Shown here: positions 34,601-45,200 of the stretch, one piece after another
How positions within the stretch are numbered: position 1 is the first letter of the stretch
Layout of the letters: the number at the start of each line of letters is the position of its first letter
Assembly (NCBI GenBank): GCA_004352715.1
Contig: SCFE01000112.1
Location: 607,711-671,710 of the forward strand
Origin: Hofstenia miamia
Lineage: Eukaryota; Xenacoelomorpha; Acoela
Length of the DNA: 64,000 nucleotides
Direction of reading: 5' to 3'
The notes under the pieces: model-generated
Databases searched by the model: none
Told to the model about the DNA's origin: nothing
The model's input: the letters and a program-made list of their open reading frames with translations, nothing else
Position numbers and translations under genes: made by a program

Positions 34601-36049
34601 TTCACACTGATTTGAGAGTTTTTATGACAGAGCAGTGGCCAATTGGGCTGTTTTTAAGATGATAATTTTGTTTCCTGATTATTGTACATAGTAGATTGTA
34701 CCAGAGCATGGAATAATCTGACTTTTCTCAAGCATTTCCTGAAGATACCTTTTTCCAAAGAATGAAATAGTTAAATTTTGTGTGATTAGCTTGCAGTGGA
34801 CAATCATGATTCATTTGGATTTAAATTTTATACAGTTCACGTCACAAGGATTTTCAATTAATGACTTTTGCAAAAAAAAAATTTGTGAGTCTCATAATGT
34901 TCTTGGTAGGTTTAGGCATGTTGTTGCTGAGGTTTTCTAATGTCGGTTTTAAGATAATTGATGTTGTTTAAAAGTACAAATTTTGCTTTGGTATTTGGCC
35001 GTTTTTTAATTTAAGACATGTAGCCATTTTTAATTTTGAATTGTCTTTTAATAAAACTGCGTTTAGATAAAACACTATGACTATACACTATAGTAACAAT
35101 ATTATATTTCAAAAATCTAATGCGTTAGTTTCAGCATATCGGTTTTCAATTTGCGTTAGTTTTTTATACTCCACAGCGATTCTTACACTTTTTCATCACC
35201 TAACTCTTTAGTTGACATTTCACTTATATAAACTAAATATATTTTAAATTTTTCAGATTTTTAATTAAATTGTATTATCTTCTCAATCATTCTATATTTT
35301 CAGTTAGACATTTTTTAAACCACCTCAATTAATATATTCAATTTCAAAATTTTGATTCACATCTGTATATGTCAATGTATTCATTCAATGTTGCCATCTC
35401 AAATCTAGTATACAAGACTTCGATTTTGTATAATGATTTTAGCAATACTACCAAATCAGCAATAGATTTTTCACAAAACAATCATGTAATGGGGCTTACT
35501 TATATGATTCATGTGTATTAGTGTGATACAGAAATATCAAGCATCAATAATTTATTGAGACACCCTCTCATGTGAATTAATGTAATAAAATCAGAAAGAC
35601 GAAATTTCAGTTCAAAAAAATATTTATTTGCCGCGTTTCCGTTTTGAAAATAACTATATATTAATTACATCAATTTGTTTTACCAATTTTTCTATTCATG
35701 CATGTGCTACCATATTCTTTAGCAATAACTGAAAAATATGAAATTATTCTAATAAAGAGGAGATTATTAAAGCCTTATGATAATATTTTAGTTATGTAAT
35801 TAACAGCGGCGAGAAAATTCCAATAATGGGTTTCTCGTTAAAGAAATGCCGTTGGTTTAGTCTTCAGGTGAATTCATAACTATCATGCAGAGATGTACTG
35901 CTATAGTGCTAGTGCATTCTTTTCTTTTGCCAATGAAAATGCTTGGGAAGCGAAGTTCGATTCCCTTTCGACATGGCACATGTAAATGCAAGTGAGCAGA
36001 TGACAATAGGGAAGACAATGAATTTCTTCATATACAATAAGAAAGTTTT
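34601..36049. other. Gene-free AT-rich stretch containing the CpG boundary
   Basis: No coding motif found. CG dinucleotides, very rare from about 7.6 kb to here (outside the hAT), become common from about 34.8 kb onward. Confidence 0.4.
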
Positions 36050-36331
36050 ATGGGGAACATTATGAACATTGAAAAAAGTGAATACAGAAAGGAAAAAAAA
36101 TTTTCAAGAAATAAAAATTTATGTGCAAAAAGTTTACGTGAAAAAAGTTCTTTTAATGATCCAAATGACTTCAGTGTCAGCTATTCTTTTATTCGCAGTG
36201 CAAGACAGAGATCAAAACAAAATGGAGCATGTATCATAATTGAGCAAAAAATCGAGAAAGACTTACTGTGGCATCCGTTCCGACACCATATTTTTGAAAT
36301 TTTCAGCAACCAATGCCGCCAATACTCCTAG
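36050..36331 (+). pseudogene. Short ORF with an HPFRHHIFEIF motif, possible mobile-element fragment
   Basis: The 93-codon frame is Lys/Arg-rich and ends with LLWHPFRHHIFEIF. A similar (L)xxxCRHHIxExxL motif is found in a repeated family of uncharacterised invertebrate proteins that I associate, from memory and without proof, with transposon-derived genes. The cysteine of that motif is Phe here. No partner exon was found, though sequence up to about 36600 contains further short open stretches. Confidence 0.3.
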
Positions 36332-36605
36332 AAATGATTTGAATTTTTTTAAAGCTATAGAAACACTAATGAGCAAATAGCCAACGCAGCCTTGCATAAC
36401 TGAAGAATCACTTCTCTGGGGAATTATTAAGTAACTTTTTTGATGAAATTATTATTCAAAAATGAGAGAATCCTGTATGAAGTCTTCCTAACCTGGGCCA
36501 CCAAAGAAATTTTCATTAGATGGTGACTCATTTCATAACTTGAACATTGAAGACTTTGTTGCATTCAATTTAGTATCAGTGATTTTCTCTCTGCATTTAA
36601 TCTTA

Positions 36606-36758
36606 GGTGCGGAATAAACGCCCCCCCCCGTTTATTATTTTTCATAAATTTATTTTGCTTTTATTTTTATTGTTTTTTGTCGGCCTTCAACAAACAGACA
36701 TCATAGTGTAATTATGTCATTCACGACAACTTAAACCTGCAACTGCTATAACATTTCN

Positions 36759-36818
<60 letters not shown>

Positions 36819-37441
36819 TTTACATGAATAATTTGCCGAAATAATTAGCAATGTGACGATAACAAATAAAACGAACGATCAATACTTGGCGGGTGGTTAG
36901 ACGAGCAATTCTTTGAATGCGATAGATTGCTTATCAACAATCACTAGTCTATTTTTAATGTGTATATAAATTTCACTCATTCATACGTAATTTGTAGATT
37001 AAACCGATCGAGAAAATTATTTAAACGTTGTAGATTAAACCGATCAAAAAAATTATTTAAACGTTTTTTTCTTTTTTTTTTATGTTTTTTTATCATCCTT
37101 GATTCTTTGCATATTTTTTTGTTCTTCTTCAATAATTAATTCTTCCTTTACTTCTTTGTCATTTTTTTTTGTTTAATTTTTTTTTATTTCTATTATTTAC
37201 CTTTTTTTCTTATTACAAATTTTTATTTTTTTTTAATTGTATAACAATCTTTTTACAAAGGTGTGATATATTATTTCCTTTCTTTTATTGCTGGTAGTTC
37301 AGTAATTTGTGTCATTATTTCTATGAACACTTCTTCCTTATTATATATATATATAAAATAATACTATGGTAGGAACTTCCACCCCCCCCCCTTGTTTATA
37401 AAAAATAAAAAATTTTTCCACCCCCTTTATTCTGCACCTGA
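36606..37441. mobile_element. Possible non-autonomous element with short TIRs, C-runs and a TA microsatellite
   Basis: The left end TAGGTGCGGAATAAACGCC (followed by a C run) and the right end, inverted, CAGGTGCAGAATAAAGGGG share AGGTGCRGAATAAA. Both ends border homopolymer C/G runs and then TTTATAA-like sequence. Inside are a (TA)n microsatellite (about 36760-36816, preceded by one N) and T-rich sequence. A flanking duplication is not obvious, so the element status is tentative. Confidence 0.4.
36995..37068. repeat. Tandem duplication, unit about 36 bp
   Basis: GTAGATTAAACCGATCGAGA at 36995 and GTAGATTAAACCGATCAAAA at 37031 are each followed by AAATTATTTAAACGTT. Confidence 0.85.
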
Positions 37442-40197
37442 AAGTAGGCAAGCGTGTTGTAGAGTTTTTGGGTTTTAAAGAATGCAGTTCATCATCTAGA
37501 GGTAGTAAATGATACTGCAGAAAAACGTTGTTTAAAGCTGATTTTTTTTAGGCAACTAATAATAATTGAACAACAAAAGCAATATCTGCTTCAGGTGGTT
37601 TAAGACTATAAGAAAAACAAGCATTCTTTTGTTACCAACCCAAAAAAATTTTTTAAATTTATTCTTATTTGATGTATTTGTTTATACTTTTTTTGCTGGA
37701 TGTAGAAAAAAATGATTATTAACAAATTCGTCTTTTGAAGGTTCTTTAAGTCTGCTTCTTGTTACTCATGACGGATGCTAAAAAAATGAACAATTTTTTA
37801 ATTTATTAGCGCGACCAAAAAAATTTTTTAATAAAAATTGAAAACAAATTTTTATTTTATAATGAACAATTTTAATTGTATGACAATCGTCCACTTCAAT
37901 ATTTGGATAATTTGATCACGGAAAATTTTAATAACCACATTAGTATTTTCTTCTAATAAAATTGTATGCCAGTAGTCTTTGTCAATTATTTAGTTTATTA
38001 AATCCAGACTATGGCTCTCTTGATTATTGTGATTGTGCAAACAATCGTCAGTAATTCAATATAAAAAAAATTCTATGAACATCTTGTTATTTTTCTTATA
38101 ATATGTTTTATTACTAAAATTATATAAATTTTTATCTAGTTGAAACATGGTAATTTCTTCATTAGCTATTTCACATTTGCAGCATTACACTATCATAGTT
38201 TTGATGTTTTACAGTATACTCTAATTTATTTAATGTTGAAAGCATTTCAATTATATTAGAGTATAATCACTGTAAAATACTCATATTTTTTGTAGCGCTG
38301 ATGTCAATTGTCATAAAGATTTTTACCCAGGCACGGCTTTATTATTTTTAAAACGAGGAGGCAGACTTTTCTGTAACAAAATTGTAGCGTAGAATAATAT
38401 TAATCCAAGTAAAACTGGTGTGTAAAATTTAATCGCCTATTTTTTCTACCAAATCGATCTATAACCATGAATCTTGCGCTTGAAAGAGATTTTAGTCATT
38501 ACAATTTTTTAAAAATATAAGTGAAGTCAATGACAAGAAAAAATAACTTATGTTGCTGTTTATGGTATTAAGTGTATACAAGCATAGGAACTAAAAACCT
38601 GAAGCGTACATTATAGTGAGAGGGATTTTGTAACAAGTAATGAATTCTCCGTGGGCCTGTGGTAATTTTCGATTTAACATCCTGTAGGCATGTACATGTA
38701 ACTACTGTTATCCAACATCTCAAGAGAATTCAATCATTTTAATTGCACGCCACCTAAATGGAAGAAAGTGAATTGATTTTATAACAAGTCAGAACCATTA
38801 AAAGGAATGCTCTATAGTAATTGAATATATGACAAACTCAATACATGCTCTACGACAAAGAGAAATAGCTTGATTTACAATAGAAGAATTTGACAACAAT
38901 AAATTGATTGATTAATTGAGACATTTAATTTTTCCATTGAAAAGTTAATGGTGGGAAGTCAAACACTATATTTAATAGGCGAATGTCAGACAAACCTCTC
39001 TGAGGGGCTTTTGTATGTCATGTATAACAGAACGTAAAAATTTATATTTTGATTCTCTTTCAAATGTATTCACAAAGCGAATCTCATTTGTAATTTCTCA
39101 TATTCCTTTCTTCTTCTTTGAATAATTCACATTGCTAAGAACACGCTTATTGCGAACTACATAAACAATGATGAAATGTGTATTAAAGGGTTAGCATGAA
39201 ATTGGAACAATTAATGAGAAAATAATATGTTACTACATCCTCATAACGTAATTTCACGCACAATTTTTTAATTTAAATGGTGTATCATGTCATATGAATA
39301 TCTGTTACTGATTCTGGTTCAAGTAAATTCTAAATCACAAATAGAAATAATGTCTGCGAATTTTTAATAAAATCTAAATTAGTGAGAAATTATTAAGTTA
39401 TTGACGCAGAAACTGTTTTAATTTACATTCAAGCTTATTGTAAATTGAAAATAGAAAATATTTTAAAAAATTCCTTTTAATCCTAACTTGGTCCTAACCC
39501 ATTATCAAAATAAAGTATAAAATTTACAACATTTGGTAAAAAGTTGAAATTTTCTTTGTAGTCAAATTTTTTAGAAGAGAAACAATTTTGCATTAAATTG
39601 GAACCAAAAGTTTAAGTAGTAGGAAGCCTCTACCTTTAAGCCTTGACCGTCATTTCCAATTCGTTTATAGCTTTGAAAAATATAAATTTCTTGGTTACAA
39701 AAATATGAGAAAAAAACACTGCACAATTTTCATATATTAAAATGAGAAATAATAATAATGGCATTACTAAGGGTGTCATTGTTGAGAGAGGCAATAATGT
39801 AAAAGTTAGTGAACGCCACAAATTACTGTGAAATGAATTTGACTTGTAAAATGCTTTGAGTCTGAATCAACCTCAATTTTGAATGCTTCGATGAAAATTG
39901 AAAACTATATTACTTGCCTTAATGAATAATCGGTTCATTAAATATTACAGAATATGGATTGCTGCTCTCCTGCTTCCATGCAAGGGTTATTTTCAATGCT
40001 AAAAAGCATGCGTAAGTCATTAAAATTCGAAGAATGATGGGGGCTTCTTACTACCTTGTTGATTGTTTAGCAAAGAATACTTAAATTTTTCCAAAGGAAA
40101 AAAGCTTTAGATCATTTTTTAAGTAAAAAGATTAATAATTCGCAACTGACATCCTTCGTAAGTGTTGTTTTCTATAATCTGTCTCCTTTCTTTGGTT
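37442..40197. other. Gene-free AT-rich stretch with a small foldback
   Basis: No coding motif is recognised; the short minus-strand frame at 39636-39821 has no support. At 38207-38277 the sequence TTTTACAGTATACTCTAAT is mirrored by ATTAGAGTATAATCACTGTAAAA after about 30 nt, an imperfect foldback of 71 bp. Confidence 0.4.
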
Positions 40198-40221
40198 ATA
40201 TATATATATATATATATATAT
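40198..40221. repeat. (TA)n microsatellite at the 3' end of the Penelope-like fragment
   Basis: About 12 TA units directly beyond the end of the Penelope-like sequence on the minus strand. Confidence 0.9.
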
Positions 40222-40267
40222 TTAAATGATATTTTGCTAAGACTTAGCATATTATGAAAGATTTATT

Positions 40268-40310
40268 CAGCAAACATGTTTCGCTACATACGTATAGCTT
40301 CGTCAGTGCA
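40268..40310 (-). ncRNA. Hammerhead ribozyme motif in Penelope-like element 3' region
   Basis: On the minus strand the core box CTGACGA (40306-40300) fits CUGANGA. It is followed by a six-pair stem II (GCTATA/TGTAGC) with loop CGTA, then GAAA (40282-40279), a tiny CATG stem III and a TT before the predicted cleavage point (between 40273 and 40272). Stem I is formed by GCA (40309-40307) with TGC (40272-40270). One extra A lies between the first box and stem II. Minimal hammerheads with very short stem III are known from Penelope-like elements, and this one lies 20-60 nt after the stop of the element's GIY-YIG ORF, where they occur. Confidence 0.65.
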
Positions 40311-40331
40311 TATAGAGTATAGAGGGAAAGT

Positions 40332-40636
40332 TTAGAAAAGTTTAAGAATGCTAACATGGTTTAATTGTCTATTTAAAAGTTTTTTACGTTGTTGTTTTAT
40401 TAATAATGCTTCAGTGATCTTGGTATGTTTGTTCTTTGTTAATATTTTAAAATGATCTTTTGTTGCTTGGTGATGATGTAAGTAAATTTCTGATGTTAGG
40501 TGACCTCTTAGGTGTTCTTTAATTCTAATTTCCAAATGTCTTCTTGTCTCCCCGATGTATGAGGCGTTACACTCATCACAAGAATATTTATAAACAATAG
40601 AAGAAGACAAGAGCATTGGGATCGGATCTTTGTTTG
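40332..40636 (-). pseudogene. Penelope-like element ORF, C-terminal GIY-YIG endonuclease domain (5' truncated)
   Basis: The minus-strand frame reads IVYKYSCDECNASYIGETRR then RIKEHLRGH, the cysteine-containing (V)YKF-C--C---YIGET-R module that opens the GIY-YIG nuclease domain of Penelope-like retroelements. It ends KLLNRQLNHVSILKLF and stop. The reverse-transcriptase part is absent: upstream of 40636 there is one N and then a (TA)n tract, so translation beyond is meaningless. The visible domain portion is uninterrupted. The nuclease is thought to nick target DNA for priming. Confidence 0.8.
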
Positions 40637-40637
40637 N

Positions 40638-40668
40638 TATATATACATATATATACATATATATATAC

Positions 40669-40717
<49 letters not shown>
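40638..40717. repeat. TA-rich microsatellite (TATACA / TA units)
   Basis: Alternating TA and TATACATA units preceded by one N at 40637; it ends at the TA target of the mariner element. Confidence 0.9.
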
Positions 40718-40722
<5 letters not shown>

Positions 40723-41879
40723 TCAGGCAGGTAAATTGGTACTATTTTAAATTTCACATAATCGTCTAAATATTCATCTAATGACAATTAAATTTGTTTC
40801 AGATTATCTTTAAACTATGTTATAAAAAATACTATAATATATTTAGACAGTTTTTGAACAAGCATGGCTGAATTAGCTCGAAGAACGAATTGAGACGCGC
40901 TGGTAACTCTCCTTCCGACATCATAAAGAGCACTGGCTCAAAAACAACTGTTTATCGATTCGTGGCCAACTTTGATGCAGAGGGTACAGCTAAGTAAGTC
41001 CCCACAAACCTCGAAAAGACCGCAAGTGAACCAAAACTTTTCTGGTTGGACTGAAGATGTCGATAAAGTGGAATCCAACTCAGCCAATGACAAAACTGGC
41101 CGTAACCTCCTCACCACTCGCACAAAAGCCACAAGAGTTGAAAGATGTCCAAAGCTTCTAGGTCACCTCAAGAACAAAGGAGACATGTTCGGATTTTTGT
41201 TGATGAGAAAAAGTTTGTGGACGAGGTAACGAACCGCCAGAACACACGAGTCATTGCTTATGACCCATCTGAAGTTCCTCCTGTGATAGAATGCAAAAAT
41301 CCTGCCGCTGTGATGGGTTTTGCAGCTGTGGCAAATGATGGCAAGGTGATGCCTCCTTATTTCATTGAAACTGGACTTAAAATTAACACAGCGGAGTATT
41401 TGAAGATTTTGAACGATGTTTTGCTGCCCTGGATTCGTAAAAAATATTATGCAAGCAAAGTGATGCTGGTTCAAGATTCTGCAACTGCGCATGGAACCAG
41501 AGCAGTCCAGTCTTATCTGAAGGAGAATTTGCCTCTGTTTGTCTCGAAGGAAATTTAGCCTCGTAGCTCTACAGATCTGAATGTTTGCGACGATTGGCTA
41601 TTCCGCACGATTGAAGGAAGAACCATTGTTAATCATCATCCTAATGTTAATTCCCTCAAGACAGCTACTCGTTTAGCATTTCGGAATCTCGATGGTAAAG
41701 AAGTGCGGAAGAGTTGTTCACGGTTTTGAATTTCCAAAATTATTGATGTAAAGGATGATCACATTGAATAGTTATCTTAATTCAGTTACAAAGATTACAA
41801 AAATGAACATAACAATCATGTTTTTACCTATTCTATCCTTTAAACTATGAAATAGTTCCAATTTACCTGCCTGACCCTG
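40718..41879 (+). mobile_element. Mariner-type element, 1162 bp, TIRs intact, inserted at TA
   Basis: The left end (starting TAGTGTCAGGCAGGTAAATT) and the inverted right end (starting CAGGGTCAGGCAGGTAAATT) agree at 27 of the first 30 positions. Both are bordered by TA (40716-40717 and 41880-41881). On the left the target was the end of a TA microsatellite. It encloses a broken transposase gene on the plus strand. Confidence 0.9.
40864..41727 (+). pseudogene. Mariner-type transposase, frameshifted, DD37D-like spacing
   Basis: An ATG at 40864 starts MAELARRTN. After an early frameshift, ELRRAGNSPSDIIKSTGSKT and VYRFVANFDAEGTAK form the N-terminal helix-turn-helix. Another frame carries RVERCPKLLGHLKNKG, then VRIFVDEKKF with the first catalytic Asp, MLVQDSATAHG with the second, an in-frame TAG at 41556-41558, and SSTDLNVCDDW with the third. 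The spacing from the second Asp to the Asp equivalent to xxDY/F is 37 residues, unlike the 34 of classical mariners and resembling maT/DD37D types. At least two shifts and a stop inactivate it. Confidence 0.8.
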
Positions 41880-42236
41880 TATATAAATATATAAATATAA
41901 ATATATAAGGTAGCAAACGCTATGCTGAAAAATGCACCTCAAGTTGTTCTACAACAATATATTCTAGTTAAAATATATCACTGAAGCTAACGAAATCTGC
42001 GGTATATTCAACGACAAACGATGATTATTTTCTGTAGTCGTAACAGAAAGATAAGAAACCTTCGATATTAGTCAATGAATAGCATTCTAGCAGCAATAAA
42101 TCAACTGGTCTTGCGCTTTGTACTAAATTGATTATTACATTTTTTGATAGGATTTTCCATATTATCTGTGTAAATTGTTTACTTACTTGTTGGCAATTCA
42201 GCATTGTTTATTTAGATAGTGTTGCATAACTTGACT

Positions 42237-45200
42237 ATGAATACCAACATACCAGTTCATAAAGAAATTCCTGACTTGTATGAGGAACTGAAAATACGTA
42301 AAGCTTATCAGTTGATAGTTTTAAAAATTGAGAATGACCTAATTGTCGTGAAGGAAAAATTTCCAACTGCATCGTATGACGATATGAAGAAATTTGTAAG
42401 TACCTTTTTATGTTTATTTTCGATAAATAGTGATTACAGGTTAAGTCGTTTGGGTGAAGCGTAAGTTGTCGTGAAAAAACTAATACAAAGCAATGAATTT
42501 CATACATGATTTCATCATTTATAAGCGTATTTCTACATACAAATATTTTCATTTCTTTTGCATGTCAGCATCTAACGTGGAATGCAATTTATTATAAATG
42601 TGACTAAATGGAGTTCTAAAATTTTGTTTAACCAAATGCATGACTTACAGGTTCAAACCGATAGCTTTCTTAGCATTAAGGTTTATATAATCTGAGTGCA
42701 GCTTAACCATAACGTGAAAAATATTCATTAATTTCTTTTTTGCAGTTCATTCGTACGATTGCCACAAGCGCTATAAGGTCACTTTTTTATTTATCGAAAC
42801 GCTGTGATTCAAAATAAGCTTTAATTCACAAATTTATAGTGCAATAGATTCAATTACATAGAATCACTCGCTGTCCAGTGATTGTTTAAGTCATCATAAA
42901 GTTGTTTATTTTAACATCGCGGTATACCATCTTTACCTTTTCAAAAAGATTATGTCCTTGCTTTCCTGCAATATATGATAGTATACAACAAAATCTGGGT
43001 TAAAACCAAATTTTCAATAACTTAAAAAACAATACAAGCAAATGAATTAATATTGTAAAATTTCAAATAGTAAATAGTCGACCATACTTTACGCTTTAAT
43101 GTCTGAAAGGCTGAATTAACATTTATTGGATTTTCTGTTTTTAATTCAAATTTATAATTTTTTAATATTCAGTGATTTTGTGTGTAATTTGGGTAAATAC
43201 TAGTTTGACCTGCTAATATTTTGGGCATGACTATATTCATTGGAATTTGTTAACTTCTGATATTCTAGCAAAAAGTCTTGTTTAAGCATCTGGAGAAATC
43301 CGAAGCATTTTTAAGAGTTGCATATGTCGTTCGGATAAATGGTCATTTAAAATTACGGTTATATGCAATGAAATATGGATTCTAAAAAATGGAAAATGTT
43401 TGAAGAATTATGAATTTAAAAAATTGCAAAATGGTGTTGCAAGTTAAGTATACAAAAATAAAATTTATAATATGCAATATCATCATAAGATGCCACTTGA
43501 GATGCTCGGCAATGAGAGATTCTCTCAAGGGGAACTGAGCGGAAGACATAACCCACAAACTTCTTTAAATCTTAATCACAATATCGTTTGAAAGTGACAA
43601 GGTTGCTCCCTTGTGTTTACCGGTATTAACATCAAATAACTGCACAAACAACTCTAAATTAGGACTTCTGCGAAGAAATGCTTCGTATTTTTATGAATGC
43701 ACAATGGGACAGTCAACTGATGGTTGGTTGTGTGAATTCTCCGCAAAGAGATTTTTGCAAATATTGAAGCCTTAAATTTCTTGCTATGCAAATCTAAAAC
43801 ACCTCTACATCAACTCTGTCAAAGGCTCGATAAAGATCTATCAAATGCGCTCTTAGAAATGTTTAAATTAAGAGCAATTAAGAACACATATCCACGTCTC
43901 GCAAACTGATGAAAACATTCATGCAATTATGAATTCTCAATGCAACATAAATCATCGCCAATTGCCGCATCTCCACATTATCAAAAAAGTAAAGCCTAAG
44001 AATTCCTTCAAGCAACTTCTATCCTCAGTATTGAAATTCCATCCTAAAGTATGTGCGTCCTGAAATAATGATTAAAATCGAAACGTGCACTTCGTATACC
44101 GGAAAGTATACAAATGCCTTATTAGAAATATGTAAATATTATCCTAATCATCGGATCGACTACGTAATAATAAATACGGGGCTATTAGATGCAATTAATG
44201 AAGTTGAAGAAGCAAAATTCCATGAAGATCTACTTGATCTAATGAACGAGGTACAATTTTTGCCAAAAAGAATCATCCTGTTGGAAATCACAAAACTATT
44301 GATTGATGGAAAACTTCATATTAATAAAAGAATTGAAAGATTCAATTGAGTGATCGATAACATTCAGCTAAGCACTCAACCTCATATGTACATCCCGAAA
44401 GACACCTACTCAATCTAATCGGAAATATAGCGAGGTAGTAAGTGCGAAAGATCCTTCAAAGGAAGTCATCTTGCTTCTTAAGAAACTTCTAGAAAAACTT
44501 AACTAACTCAACATGTCTGAGAAGTACCTTTCACTTTTATTATTTATTATATGTGTTATAACTTCAAGTCAAATTAAACTTCACTCTCGAACCAGTTTGT
44601 ATAGGTCTTTGCCTATATATGTTCCATGTAATCGTACTAAATATGGTTTTTATGTAAACAATTTTAAGTCTCTCATTCTGCAAATTAATTTATATCATTA
44701 CTTTATATACAACAACAGCACTTTTATTATCAGGCGATATTGAATTGAACCCTTGACCAACAATTTTGGATATCTCAGAACTAAGGTGCACTTCAAGCAA
44801 TTTTGAAAAGAACATTGCGTTTACCTAGAGATGAATTTAAAGAAATTTTTGAAACATCAAATGAAAATACAGTTTATGCAGTAATTGAAACTTGGTTTAA
44901 CCATACACCTGCTGAATTGTTCAACTTTAATAAAAGCAAATTCTCAATCTTCAGAAAAAAAAGAGTCAGCAGAGGTGGAGGTCTTCTTGTAATCATCCCG
45001 AAGTATCTTAAACCCACTAGACATGAGGAATTAGTAACACGTCACCAAATATTTGAGTCGTTGTGGATTGAAGTTAGCAATGAGAAACGCAAACTACAGG
45101 TGTTATTAAATGTAAGTTATAATAAAAAACTACAGTAAAGAGTTCGTCTGTATAGTAAGCAAAGAAATCGAAAATGCACTGAATTTTGACAAAGAAATTT

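Noticed and set aside
35930-35990. tRNA-like B-box (GTTCGATTCC) suggesting a tRNA gene or SINE
   Set aside because: The T-arm stem does not pair and no A box or acceptor stem is in place.
40637-40787. Extension of the Penelope-like ORF upstream through an Ile/Tyr-rich stretch
   Set aside because: That stretch is translated TA microsatellite and the left end of the mariner element; it crosses an N.
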